Assembly: GCA_950097015.1 (NCBI GenBank)
Contig: CATNEN010000003.1
Coordinates: 2,727,001-2,791,000, forward strand
DNA length: 64,000 bases
DNA from: Macrostomum hystrix
Taxonomy: Eukaryota > Platyhelminthes > Macrostomidae
Direction of reading: 5' to 3'
In this document: positions 30,501-40,692 of the stretch, piece after piece
Numbering within the stretch: position 1 is the first letter of the stretch
How the letters are laid out: each line of letters begins with the position of its first letter
Translations under genes and position numbers: made by a program
Notes under the pieces: generated by a model
Told to the model about the DNA's origin: nothing
The model's input: the letters and a program-made list of their open reading frames with translations, nothing else
Database searches by the model: none

Positions 30501-33500
30501 AGTGAGAGTGAATTCACAGTGAATGATGAGAATCTGATGCAGTGTGGGTGAGAGTGAATTCACAGTGAATGATGAGAATCTGATGCAGTGTGGGCCAGAG
30601 TGAATTCACAGTGAATGATGAGAATCTGATGCAGTGTGAGTGAGAGTGAATTCACAGTGAATGATGAGAATCTGATGCAGTGTGAGTGAGAGTGAATTCA
30701 CAGTGAATGATGAGAATCTGATGCAGTGTGAGTGAGAGTGAATTCACAGTGAATGATGAGAATCTGATGCAGTGTGAGTGAGAGTGAATTCACAGTGAAT
30801 GATGAGAATCTGATGCAGTGTGGGTGAGAGTGAATTCACAGTGAATGATGAGAATCTGATGCAGTGTGGGTGAGAGTGAATTCACAGTGAATGATGAGAA
30901 TCTGATGCAGTGTGGGTGAGAGTGAATTCACAGTGAATGATGAGAATCTGATGCAGTGTGGGTGAGAGTGAATTCACAGTGAATGGTGAGAATCTGATGC
31001 AGTGTGAGTGAGAGTGAATTCACAGTGAATGATGAGAATCTGATGCAGTGTGGGCCAGAGTGAATTCACAGTGAATGATGAGAATCTGATGCAGTGTGGG
31101 CCAGAGTGAATTCACAGTGAATGATGAGAATCTGATGCAGTGTGAGTGAGAGTGAATTCACAGTGAATGATGAGAATCTGATGCAGTGTGAGTGAGAGTG
31201 AATTCACAGTGAATGATGAGAATCTGATGCAGTGTGAGTGAGAGTGAATTCACAGTGAATGATGAGAATCTGATGCAGTGTGAGTGAGAGTGAATTCACA
31301 GTGAATGATGAGAATCTGATGCAGTGTGGGTGAGAGTGAATTCACAGTGAATGATGAGAATCTGATGCAGTGTGAGTGAGAGTGAATTCACAGTGAATGA
31401 TGAGAATCTGATGCAGTGTGAGTGAGAGTGAATTCACAGTGAATGATGAGAATCTGATGCAGTGTGAGTGAGAGTGAATTCACAGTGAATGATGAGAATC
31501 TGATGCAGTGTGAGTGAGAGTGAATTCACAGTGAATGATGAGAATCTGATGCAGTGTGGGTGAGAGTGAATTCACAGTGAATGATGAGAATCTGATGCAG
31601 TGTGGGTGAGAGTGAATTCACAGTGAATGATGAGAATCTGATGCAGTGTGGGTGAGAGTGAATTCACAGTGAATGATGAGAATCTGATGCAGTGTGGGTG
31701 AGAGTGAATTCACAGTGAATGGTGAGAATCTGATGCAGTGTGAGTGAGAGTGAATTCACAGTGAATGATGAGAATCTGATGCAGTGTGAGTGAGAGTGAA
31801 TTCACAGTGAATGATGAGAATCTGATGCAGTGTGGGTGAGAGTGAATTCACAGTGAATGATGAGAATCTGATGCAGTGTGAGTGAGAGTGAATTCACAGT
31901 GAATGATGAGAATCTGATGCAGTGTGGGTGAGAGTGAATTCACAGTGAATGATGAGAATCTGATGCAGTGTGGGCCAGAGTGAATTCACAGTGAATGATG
32001 AGAATCTGATGCAGTGTGAGTGAGAGTGAATTCACAGTGAATGATGAGAATCTGATGCAGTGTGGGCCAGAGTGAATTCACAGTGAATGATGAGAATCTG
32101 ATGCAGTGTGAGTGAGAGTGAATTCACAGTGAATGATGAGAATCTGATGCAGTGTGAGTGAGAGTGAATTCACAGTGAATGGTGAGAATCTGATGCAGTG
32201 TGGGTGAGAGTGAATTCACAGTGAATGATGAGAATCTGATGCAGTGTGAGTGAGAGTGAATTCACAGTGAATGATGAGAATCTGATGCAGTGTGAGTGAG
32301 AGTGAATTCACAGTGAATGATGAGAATCTGATGCAGTGTGGGTGAGAGTGAATTCACAGTGAATGATGAGAATCTGATGCAGTGTGGGTGAGAGTGAATT
32401 CACAGTGAATGATGAGAATCTGATGCAGTGTGGGTGAGAGTGAATTCACAGTGAATGATGAGAATCTGATGCAGTGTGGGTGAGAGTGAATTCACGGTGA
32501 ATGATGAGAATCTGATGCAGTGTGGGTGAGAGTGAATTCACAGTGAATGATGAGAATCTGATGCAGTGTGAGTGAGAGTGAATTCACAGTGAATGATGAG
32601 AATCTGATGCAGTGTGGGTGAGAGTGAATTCACAGTGAATGATGAGAATCTGATGCAGTGTGAGTGAGAGTGAATTCACAGTGAATGGTGAGAATCTGAT
32701 GCAGTGTGGGTGAGTGTGAATTCACAGTGAATGATGAGAATCTGATGCAGTGTGAGTGAGAGTGAATTCACAGTGAATGATGAGAATCTGATGCAGTGTG
32801 GGTGAGTGTGAATTCACAGTGAATGATGAGAATCTGATGCAGTGAGTGACTGTCAGATTAGACAGAATTATTAAAATTTTTGATAGACAATATTGTCCTT
32901 TCCTACCTTTGTTTTTTGGGATAATTAACTAGCTCTTCTCGTGTCTATTTTACAAACAGAAAAATATTTGCTTCGAGTCTCAAACATGAAGACTTACATT
33001 TTTCTCCCAGAGGGACCCTGCTTCTACTTAGAAGGCTGTTGGCCGTTTGCCAAGTCGAGGTTGGAGTCTATCTAGCCGAGATAGATGCATGAACTAAAAG
33101 AAGAGAAGGACGTCAACTAGGAGAGGGAAAACAGAGAAGACATTGGGGATGGAAAGAGAGAGAGAAAGGCTAGTGGGGATGAGAAGAAGTCGGGTTGGCT
33201 GGCACGCTATTGGCTGATAGTTTGGTCAGCCGGGTGGGGTGGCGAAGGAAGTACTCCCCCCAGCCTAGTCGGGGTAGCTCGCATGTTTCGACTCTGTTTT
33301 CGCGCGCCCAGCTCGACTGTGCCGGATAGGAAAAGTGCGCACTTGCTTTCTTAGAAAATTGTTTTTGCCGTACAGTAGGAAATAATCTACGGTTTGATTG
33401 ACAGGAGCCATAAGATTAATCATTGATTTGGCTTTAGGCCAAGTTTCGATTTTGAAAGATTGAAGTGAATCTATTGAATTAAAATTCGAGTTTCCTAATT

Positions 33501-36500
33501 GAGAAAAGCAGCTCACCTGCAGGTGTCTCAAACCAAAGTACTCCGCCTCGGCTAGCAGTCTGGCTCGGTCGGCGAAGTTCTCGGGCACCTGCGCGTGTCG
33601 ACGGAGAACAGAGAGGGGGGAGTGAGAAGGTGAGAGAGATAAAGGAGAGATAGACAGGGAGAGTGGGAGAGAGTGAGAGAGGGAAGGAATGAGAACGGGA
33701 GAGAGAGGGAGAGAGGGGGAGAGAAGAAGAGAGGGAGAGAGGGGGAGAGAGAGAGGAGAGCACCTCCAATCCCAGGCACTGACGCGTTAAAGAGTTAAAG
33801 CTGACTTTAACTCTAAGCTCTCTCCTTAACTCTCTTTAACTCTGACTTAAACTTTAAGCTGACTGGTCAAAGAATCTAAGAAAGGAGAGTGGGAGAGAGG
33901 GATAGAGGGAGAGAGAGAGGGGAGAGAGAGGGGAGAGAGGGAGAGAAGGAGAATTGAAGAGCGGGAGAAAAGGATAGGGAGAGGGAGAGAGAAGCAGGTC
34001 TGAGAGGGATGGAAGAGCAAGAAGAAGCCAATTCGCAGTGATTTGGATAGCAGGGACTTTAGAGGGCTCACCTGAAGCCGCATGGAGCGCAGATAATTTA
34101 TCACGTGACAGAACACGTCGCCGTCCCGATCGATGAACACCCGGCCGTCCATGTCGCGACATCCGGGCAAGAAATTACCCCCGAACATGGCTGCTAGCAT
34201 GGAGTCCGGGTCGCGGCAGAGGGTGCCGCGGGTGGTGCTGAAGTGCCGCCCGCCGACGTTCAGATTGACGATGTCATTGAAGCTGGATTCGTCTCTGGAC
34301 GATGGCAACGACTGTCGATTTTTTATGGAGTGGTTGAGCAATAGGATAGGAGACCGAGGAGACTGAGTAGACGGGGAAGAAAGGACAGAGAAGAGAGAAA
34401 AAAGTAAATGGAGATTGCGAGAGAGAAGTAGAGGGAGATTGAGAAAGAGAAGTAGATGGAGATTGAGAGAGAGAAGTAGAGGGAGATTGAGAGAGAGAAG
34501 TAGAGGGAGATTGAGAGAGAGAAGTAGATGGAGATTGAGAGAGATGTAGAGGGAGATTGAGAGAGATAAGTAGAGGGAGATTAAGAGAGAGAATTGAGAG
34601 AGATTGAGAGAGAAAAGTAGATGGAGATTGAGAGAGAGAAGTAGAGGGAGATTGCGAGAGAGAAGTAGAAGGAGATTAAAAGAGAGAAGTAGAGGGAGAT
34701 TGAGAGAGAGAAGTAGAGGGAGATTGAGAGAGAGAAGTAGAGGGAGATTGAGAGAGAGAAGTAGATGGAGATTGAGAGAGATGTAGAGGGAGATTGAGAG
34801 AGATAAGTAGAGGGAGATTGAGAGAGAGAATTGAGAGAGATTGAGAGAGAAAAGTAGATGGAGATTGAGAGAGAGAAGTAGAGGGAGATTGCGAGAGAGA
34901 AGTAGAAGGAGATTGAAAGAGAGAAGTAGAGGGAGATTGAGAGAGAGAAGTAGAGGGAGATTGAGAGAGATGTAGAGGGAGATTGAGAGAGAGAAGTAGA
35001 GGGAGATTGAGAGAGAGAAGTAGATGGAGATTGAGAGAGATGTAGAGGGAGATTGAGAGAGATAAGTAGAGGGAGATTAAGAGAGAGAATTGAGAGAGAT
35101 TGAGAGAGAAAAGTAGATGGAGATTGAGAGAGAGAAGTAGAGGGAGATTGCGAGAGAGAAGTAGAAGGAGATTAAAAGAGAGAAGTAGAGGGAGATTGAG
35201 AGAGAGAAGTAGAGGGAGATTGAGAGAGAGAAGTAGAGGGAGATTGAGAGAGAGAAGTAGATGGAGATTGAGAGAGATGTAGAGGGAGATTGAGAGAGAT
35301 AAGTAGAGGGAGATTGAGAGAGAGAATTGAGAGAGATTGAGAGAGAAAAGTAGATGGAGATTGAGAGAGAGAAGTAGAGGGAGATTGCGAGAGAGAAGTA
35401 GAAGGAGATTGAAAGAGAGAAGTAGAGGGAGATTGAGAGAGAGAAGTAGAGGGAGATTGAGAGAGATGTAGAGGGAGATTGAGAGAGAGAAGTAGATGGA
35501 GATTGAGAGAGAGAAGTAGATGGAGATTGAGAGAGAGAAGTAGATGGAGATTGAGAGAGAGAAGTAGAGGGAGATTGAGAGAGAGAAGTAGATGGAGATT
35601 GAGAGAGAGAAGTAGATGGAGATTGAGAGAGAGAAGTAGAGGGAGAGTGAGAGTGAGAAGTAGATGGAGATTGAGAGAGAGAAGTAGAGGGAGATTGAGA
35701 GAGAGAAGTAGATGGAGATTGAGAGAGAGAAGTAGATGGAGATTGAGAGAGAGAAGTAGATGGAGATTGAGAGAGAGAAGTAGAGGGAGATTGCGAGAGA
35801 GAAGTAGAAGGAGATTGAAAGAGAGAAGTAGAGGGAGATTGAGAGAGAGAAGTAGAGGGAGATTGAGAGAGATGTAGAGGGAGATTGAGAGAGAGAAGTA
35901 GATGGAGATTGAGAGAGAGAAGTAGATGGAGATTGAGAGAGAGAAGTAGATGGAGATTGAGAGAGAGAAGTAGAGGGAGATTGAGAGAGAGAAGTAGATG
36001 GAGATTGAGAGAGAGAAGTAGATGGAGATTGAGAGAGAGAAGTAGAGGGAGAGTGAGAGTGAGAAGTAGATGGAGATTGAGAGAGAGAAGTAGAGGGAGA
36101 TTGAGAGAGAGAAGTAGATGGAGATTGAGAGAGAGAAGTAGATGGAGATTGAGAGAGAGAAGTAGATGGAGATTGAGAGAGAGAAGTAGAGGGAGAGTGA
36201 GAGAGAGAAGTAGAGGGAGATTGAGAGAGAGAAGTAGAGGGAGATTGAGAGAGAGAAGTAGACGGATAGTTAGAGATAGATTGAGAGAGAGAAGTAGATG
36301 GAGAGTGGGAGAAAGAAGTAGAGGGAGAGTGAGAGAGAGAAGTAGAAGGAGATTGAGAGAGAGAAGTAGAAGGAGATAAAGAGAGAGAAGTAGATGGAGA
36401 GTGAGAGAGAGAAGTAGAGGGAGAGTGAGAGAGAAGTAGAAGGAGATTGAGAGAGAGAAGTAGAAGGAGATTGAGAGAGAGAAGTAGAGGGAGATTGAGA

Positions 36501-36661
36501 GAGAGAAGTAGAAGGAGATAAAGAGAGAGAAGTAGAGGGAGAGTGAGAGAGAGAAGTAGATGAAGATTGAGAGAGAGAAGTAGAAGGAGATAAAGAGAGA
36601 GAAGTAGAGGGAGATAAAGAGAGAGAAGTAGATGGAGAGTGAGAGAGAGAAGTAGAGGGAG

Positions 36662-36696
<35 letters not shown>

Positions 36697-39600
36697 TGCA
36701 GGAGGGCTGCGGGCAATGGCACATCATTTAGTGACACTAGACCCGCAGCCAGCGAGGAGGCAATTCTGCCCATTTCGCTGACTCCTGAGCACACACGCAC
36801 GCAGATACTGTACGCAGGCATTCGCTCACACAGGTGTGTACATCTGCCCTGACTTTCTCATCGTCAGGCAGTGTACATTTCACTGTGTCTTGGAGGTTGG
36901 CCCTCAAGGGCGTCAATTGCACGACAAGCCCCAAAGCCTTCTCTCCGCGGCTGCGCCCCAAATGAATGTGGCCTCGCCGTGGAATCGAACTTAGGGACCG
37001 TGGTGCGAGAGGCAAACGCGTTAACCGCTCTGCCACTCACCCCCCTTAGAGGGAGATAAAGAGAGAGAAGTAGAGGGAGAGTGAGAGAGAGAAGTAGATG
37101 AAGATTGAGAGAGAGAAGTAGAAGGAGATAAAGAGAGAGAAGTAGATGGAGAGTGAGAGAGAGAAGTAGAAGCAGATAAAGAGAGAGAAGTAGATGGAGA
37201 GTGAGAGAGAGAAGTAGAAGCAGATAAAGAGAGAGAAGTAGAAGGAGATAAAGAAAGAGAAGTAGATGAAGATTGAGAGAGAGAAGTAGAAGGAGATAAA
37301 GAGAGAGAAGTAGATGGAGAGTGAGAGAGAGAAGTAGAAGCAGATAAAGAGAGAGAAGTAGATGGAGAGTGAGAGAGAGAAGTAGAAGCAGATAAAGAGA
37401 GAGAAGTAGAAGGAGATAAAGAGAGAGAAGTAGATGGAGAGTGAGAGAGAGAAGTAGAAGCAGATAAAGAGAGAGAAGTAGAAGGAGATAAAGAAAGAGA
37501 AGTAGATGGAGAGTGAGAGAAAGAAGTTTTAAGCAGAAGTAGTTGGTAATCGTTAAGGGTCGACTTATGAAATATTTAAACAATGAAATATTTATGCTGT
37601 TGTGTGTCTTTAATTAGGTTTAATATTATGTATATTCGCATTCATTATTGAGCTTGGGGAAAATGTTACAGTTTGGGCACATAAAATAGAATATTTAATG
37701 ATGTCCTCAAATAAAAAACGGTTTCATCTTCAAGTCACTTTTTTCAATCTGACAATATTTAACATTGTTAACCACCGCCCTGAAAGTCGTAAAACTCACC
37801 AGAAGAAATGTTACTCGGGCAACAACAAAAAAACATAATCCAGTCAAAGGACTGAATGGTTGCTATGCGCTAATTACTCATAAATCTGAATTGAATTAAA
37901 GCAGTTAATAAATCAACTATATATTGGCGCCATGGCTATCTCTTCATATGCTTTTATTTAGAGGTGCAAGTATATGCGCAGTGAAGTAATGCAAAATTGT
38001 GGGATAAATTTATATACGATTGTCTTTGCAAGATCAGACTGATCTAGATGCCATCAAGTGATAAGATAACAGACTTCTTGTCAGGTTGAAGTTACATAAT
38101 ATTGCTTAATATTTTTTACGCTTCTACAGTTTAGCCAACTGATAAGAAAATCTAGGTCAAATAAGGAGTTGAAATAGTTCTTTGTCATTGATATCATTGA
38201 CAGCATTATTTGCATTGGGATAACTGGTGCATTGTTGGCGGTACAAATTATATAGTGCCATTATTACCGATCTTAAATACACAATTTAAAATGGGATTGT
38301 GAAGGAGATTGTGAAGGGGATTGTGAAGGGGATTGTGAATGAGATTGTGAAGGGGATTGTGAAGGGGATTGTGAAGGGGATTGTTAATGAGATTGTGAAG
38401 GGGATTGTGAAGGGGATTGTGAAGGAGATTGTGAAGGGGATTGTGAAGGGGATTGTGAAGGGGATTGTGAAGGGGATTGTGAAGGGGATTGCGAAGGAGA
38501 TTGTGAAGGGGATTGTGAAGGGGATTGTGAAGGGGATTGTGAAGGAGATTGTGAAGGGGATTGTGAAGGGGATTGTGAAGGGGATTGTGAAGGGGATTGT
38601 GAAGGGGATTGCGAAGGAGATTGTGAAGGGGATTGTGAAGGCGGTTGTGAAGGCGGTTGTGAAGGAGATTGTGAAGGCGGTTGTGAAGGGGATTGTGAAG
38701 GAGATTGTGAAGGGGATTGTGAAGGGGATTGTGAAGGGGATTGTGAAGGGGATTGTGAAGGGGATTGTGAATGAGATTGTGAAGGGGATTGTGAAGGGGA
38801 TTGTGAAGGGGATTGTGAATGAGATTGTGAAGGGGATTGTGAAGGGGATTGTGAAGGGGATTGTGAATGAGATTGTGAAGGGGATTGTGAAGGGGATTGG
38901 GAAGGAGATTGTGAATGAGATTGTGAAGGGGATTGTGAAGGGGATTGTGAAGGGGATTGTGAATGAGATTGTGAAGGGGATTGTGAAGGGGATTGTGAAG
39001 GGTATTGTGAAGGAGATTGTGAAGGGGATTGTGAAGGGGATTGTGAAGGGGATTGTTAATGAGATTGTCAAGGGGATTGTGAAGGGGATTGTGAAGGGGA
39101 TTGTGAAGGGGATTGTGAAGGCGGTTGTGAAGGCGGTTGTGAAGGGGATTGTGAAGGGGATTGTTAATGAGATTGTCAAGGGGATTGTGAAGGGGATTGT
39201 GAAGGCGGTTGTGAAGGCGGTTGTGAAGGAGATTGTGAAGGCGGTTGTGAAGGGGATTGTGAAGGGGATTGTGAAGGGAATTGTGAATGAGATTGTGAAG
39301 GAGATTGTGAAGGGGATTGTGAATGAGATTGTGAAGGGGATTGTGAAGGGGATTGTGAAGGAGATTGTGAAGGGGATTGTGAATGAGATTGTGAAGGGGA
39401 TTGTGAAGGAGATTGTGAATGAAATTGTCAAGGGGATTGTGAAGGGGATTGTGAAGGGAATTGTGAAGGGGATTGTGAAGGAGATTGTGAAGGGGATTGT
39501 GAATCAGATTGTGAAGGGGATTGTGAAGGGGATTGTGAAGGGGATTGTGAAGGGGATTGTAAAGGGGATTGTGAAGGGGATTGTGAAGGGGATTGTGAAA

Positions 39601-39970
39601 GAAGTTGTGAAGGGGATTGTGAAAGGGACTGTGTGGGCTATTAAGAAGGACATAATGACGATTTTAAAGATTTAAAATTAAAAATTGAATTTTTGAAGGA
39701 GATTGGGAACTAGATTTCGAAGTACATTGTGAACTAGATTTCGAAGTACATTGTGAAAGGTTTGTAAAGGTGACTAAGAAGAAACTGTATAGGGAATTTT
39801 GACCGGAGTTGTGAAAGACGATACGATACTTAAGCTTCAACCGAGAAGTCGATGAAATGTTTAATAATCCTACCATATACTAGCAGGTATACTTGCTCAC
39901 AATAAACCTAATGCACATTAATGCAGTAAGCAATGGTTATTAATGCAATACTTACACTGGACGAAGCCAT
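27517..39970 (-). CDS. KCTD-like BTB/POZ (T1) domain protein
   Basis: Three firm exons on the minus strand: 34311-34072, 33588-33517 and 28053-27517 (stop at 27519-27517), all phase 0. A candidate first exon, 39970-39956, encodes Met-Ala-Ser-Ser-Ser from CACGATGG and ends in a consensus GTAAGT donor in the right phase. The total is then about 287 aa. The BTB/T1 domain starts at about residue 18: [49 protein letters not shown], then the helical [14 protein letters not shown]. The C-terminal exon (about 178 aa) is well ordered by composition but was not matched to a KCTD subfamily. KCTD proteins usually form pentamers and many act as cullin-3 adaptors; that role is inferred from family. All three introns are packed with minisatellites. 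An alternative first exon elsewhere is possible. Confidence 0.88.
28085..28805. repeat. 23-bp minisatellite in KCTD intron 3
   Basis: About 31 copies of a unit containing GGGTTAGAAGTGTGTTTATC. A run of variants (GAAGGTTTGAAG, GAGGGTAAGAAG, GAGGGCTAGAAG) occurs twice, 322 bp apart, i.e. exactly 14 units, so a 14-mer block was duplicated. Confidence 0.97.
28852..32845. repeat. 46-bp minisatellite in KCTD intron 3, 4 kb
   Basis: About 87 copies of a 46-bp unit containing GTGAATTCACAGTGAATGAT and GAGAATCTGATGCAGTGTG. The main variable site is AGTGAGA, GGTGAGA or GGCCAGA. Units are otherwise nearly identical across 4 kb, so homogenisation is strong. Each unit has the palindrome GTGAATTCAC overlapping the inverted repeat ATTCAC-A-GTGAAT. 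Confidence 0.98.
32846..33516. other. KCTD intron 3, unique part
   Basis: Intron sequence between exon 3 and the 46-bp array. The purine-rich segment 33110-33190 is non-repetitive. No further exon was recognised. Confidence 0.4.
33605..34010. repeat. GA-rich polypurine tract filling KCTD intron 2
   Basis: Irregular GAGAGAGGGAGA-type sequence at 33605-33765 and 33880-34010. The two blocks are separated by a TTAACTCT-rich piece (33785-33860). On the gene strand the intron is a polypyrimidine tract running into the exon 3 acceptor. Confidence 0.85.
34385..37530. repeat. 20-22-bp GA-rich minisatellite in KCTD intron 1
   Basis: About 140 copies of a unit containing GAGAGAGAAGTAGAGGGAGA, interrupted by a SINE at 36664-37046. 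Blocks are duplicated: 34604-34786 is repeated at 35100-35282 (offset 496), and the pattern starting at 35479 recurs at 35885 (offset 406). The two sides of the SINE belong to different variant classes (GATT on the left, GATAAA on the right). Confidence 0.97.
36664..37046 (-). mobile_element. tRNA-derived SINE inserted in the GA array
   Basis: On the minus strand the head reads AGTGGCAGAGCGGTTAACGC (A box), and about 35 nt on has AGTTCGATTCCAC (B box). The element ends at its 3' side in (ATT)n, seen as AAT repeats at 36664-36696. TAGAGGGAGAT flanks it on both sides (36653-36663, 37047-37057). Since that string is present in most array units, the duplication is suggestive only. The body differs from the 5146 family apart from the tRNA-like head. 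Confidence 0.85.
37540..38285. other. KCTD intron 1, unique part
   Basis: AT-rich unique DNA between two arrays. Nothing recognised. Confidence 0.4.
38290..39645. repeat. 12-bp minisatellite in KCTD intron 1
   Basis: About 113 copies of GGGGATTGTGAA, with GGCGGTTGTGAA, GGAGATTGTGAA and GAGATTGTGAAT variants. The unit length is a multiple of 3 and variants are substitutions, so the array stays open on both strands (Lys-Gly-Ile-Val on plus, Thr-Ile-Pro-Phe on minus). It lies inside an intron. Confidence 0.97.
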
Positions 39971-40690
39971 CGTGAAGAGCGGAACCGAGCAAATAAAAAT
40001 CCAGTATAATATTAGTAGCAGATCTTTGTTTAACAAATGTTCTATCACCGGGGCAAAAAATGAAAATAACTATATGCAAGCCAACGGACCTGGGAAATGG
40101 AACTGTATGAGTTTAAAAGGTTATATAATAATACTTACAAGCTAACCCTCACACACACGCAGAGGGAACACTCACGATTTGAGGGCATTGGCCGGGTTCA
40201 AAATCGCGCGAGAGACACACAGGGGAGGGTGGGGAGAGAGATAGAGCAGGGGTCAAATGAGGTAACCTGCCTGCCTGGGGGTTGGTCGCGGGTCGTTGAA
40301 GGAACCCTCACACTCTCGCACCCACCCCACCTCCGCCATCGCCGGAGTGGGTGGGAGTGGGGTAGAGGGGGGACGCATTTTCTAGAGCCAGTCCCGAAGC
40401 CAGTCGGTTGTCCTCGAATGAACCAAACGACTGGGCCGAAGAAAATCTAAAAATAGAAGAATCCGACCATGCTACCTACCCCGAAGCAAGTCCCGTGGCA
40501 TCGGGCCTCTCTTCAGCGAGATTTAGCGACGAGAACATTTTTGTAAAAGTTCAACGCGTTGCCAAAATGCGGACTGGGATTGACCTTTGGGGACATTGTC
40601 TTCTACTGGCGCAGAGAAACATGATTTATTTGGCTGAGAAATATCATTTATAGACGCATGTCCAAGGTTCAATAGCGCTTTCTATTTTCT
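39971..40690. other. Upstream region of the KCTD gene
   Basis: Presumed promoter side of the KCTD gene on the minus strand. The stretch 40150-40450 is distinctly GC-rich for this window. A plus-strand ORF (40408-40653, acidic, ending WGHCLLLAQRNMIYL) is exon-like in composition but unrecognised. Confidence 0.4.
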
Positions 40691-40692
40691 TT

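Noticed and set aside
34676-36727. 683-codon minus-strand ORF (Ser/Leu/Pro/Tyr-rich) and similar long ORFs at 17452-18852, 21781-23238, 53187-54785 and 58691-59332
   Set aside because: They coincide exactly with tandem arrays whose units lack stops, occur in several frames at once and have no start context or conserved domain.
40408-40653. Plus-strand ORF next to the KCTD 5' end
   Set aside because: Composition is exon-like, but there is no recognisable domain, no paired exon and it runs against the neighbouring gene; evidence is too weak for a CDS.
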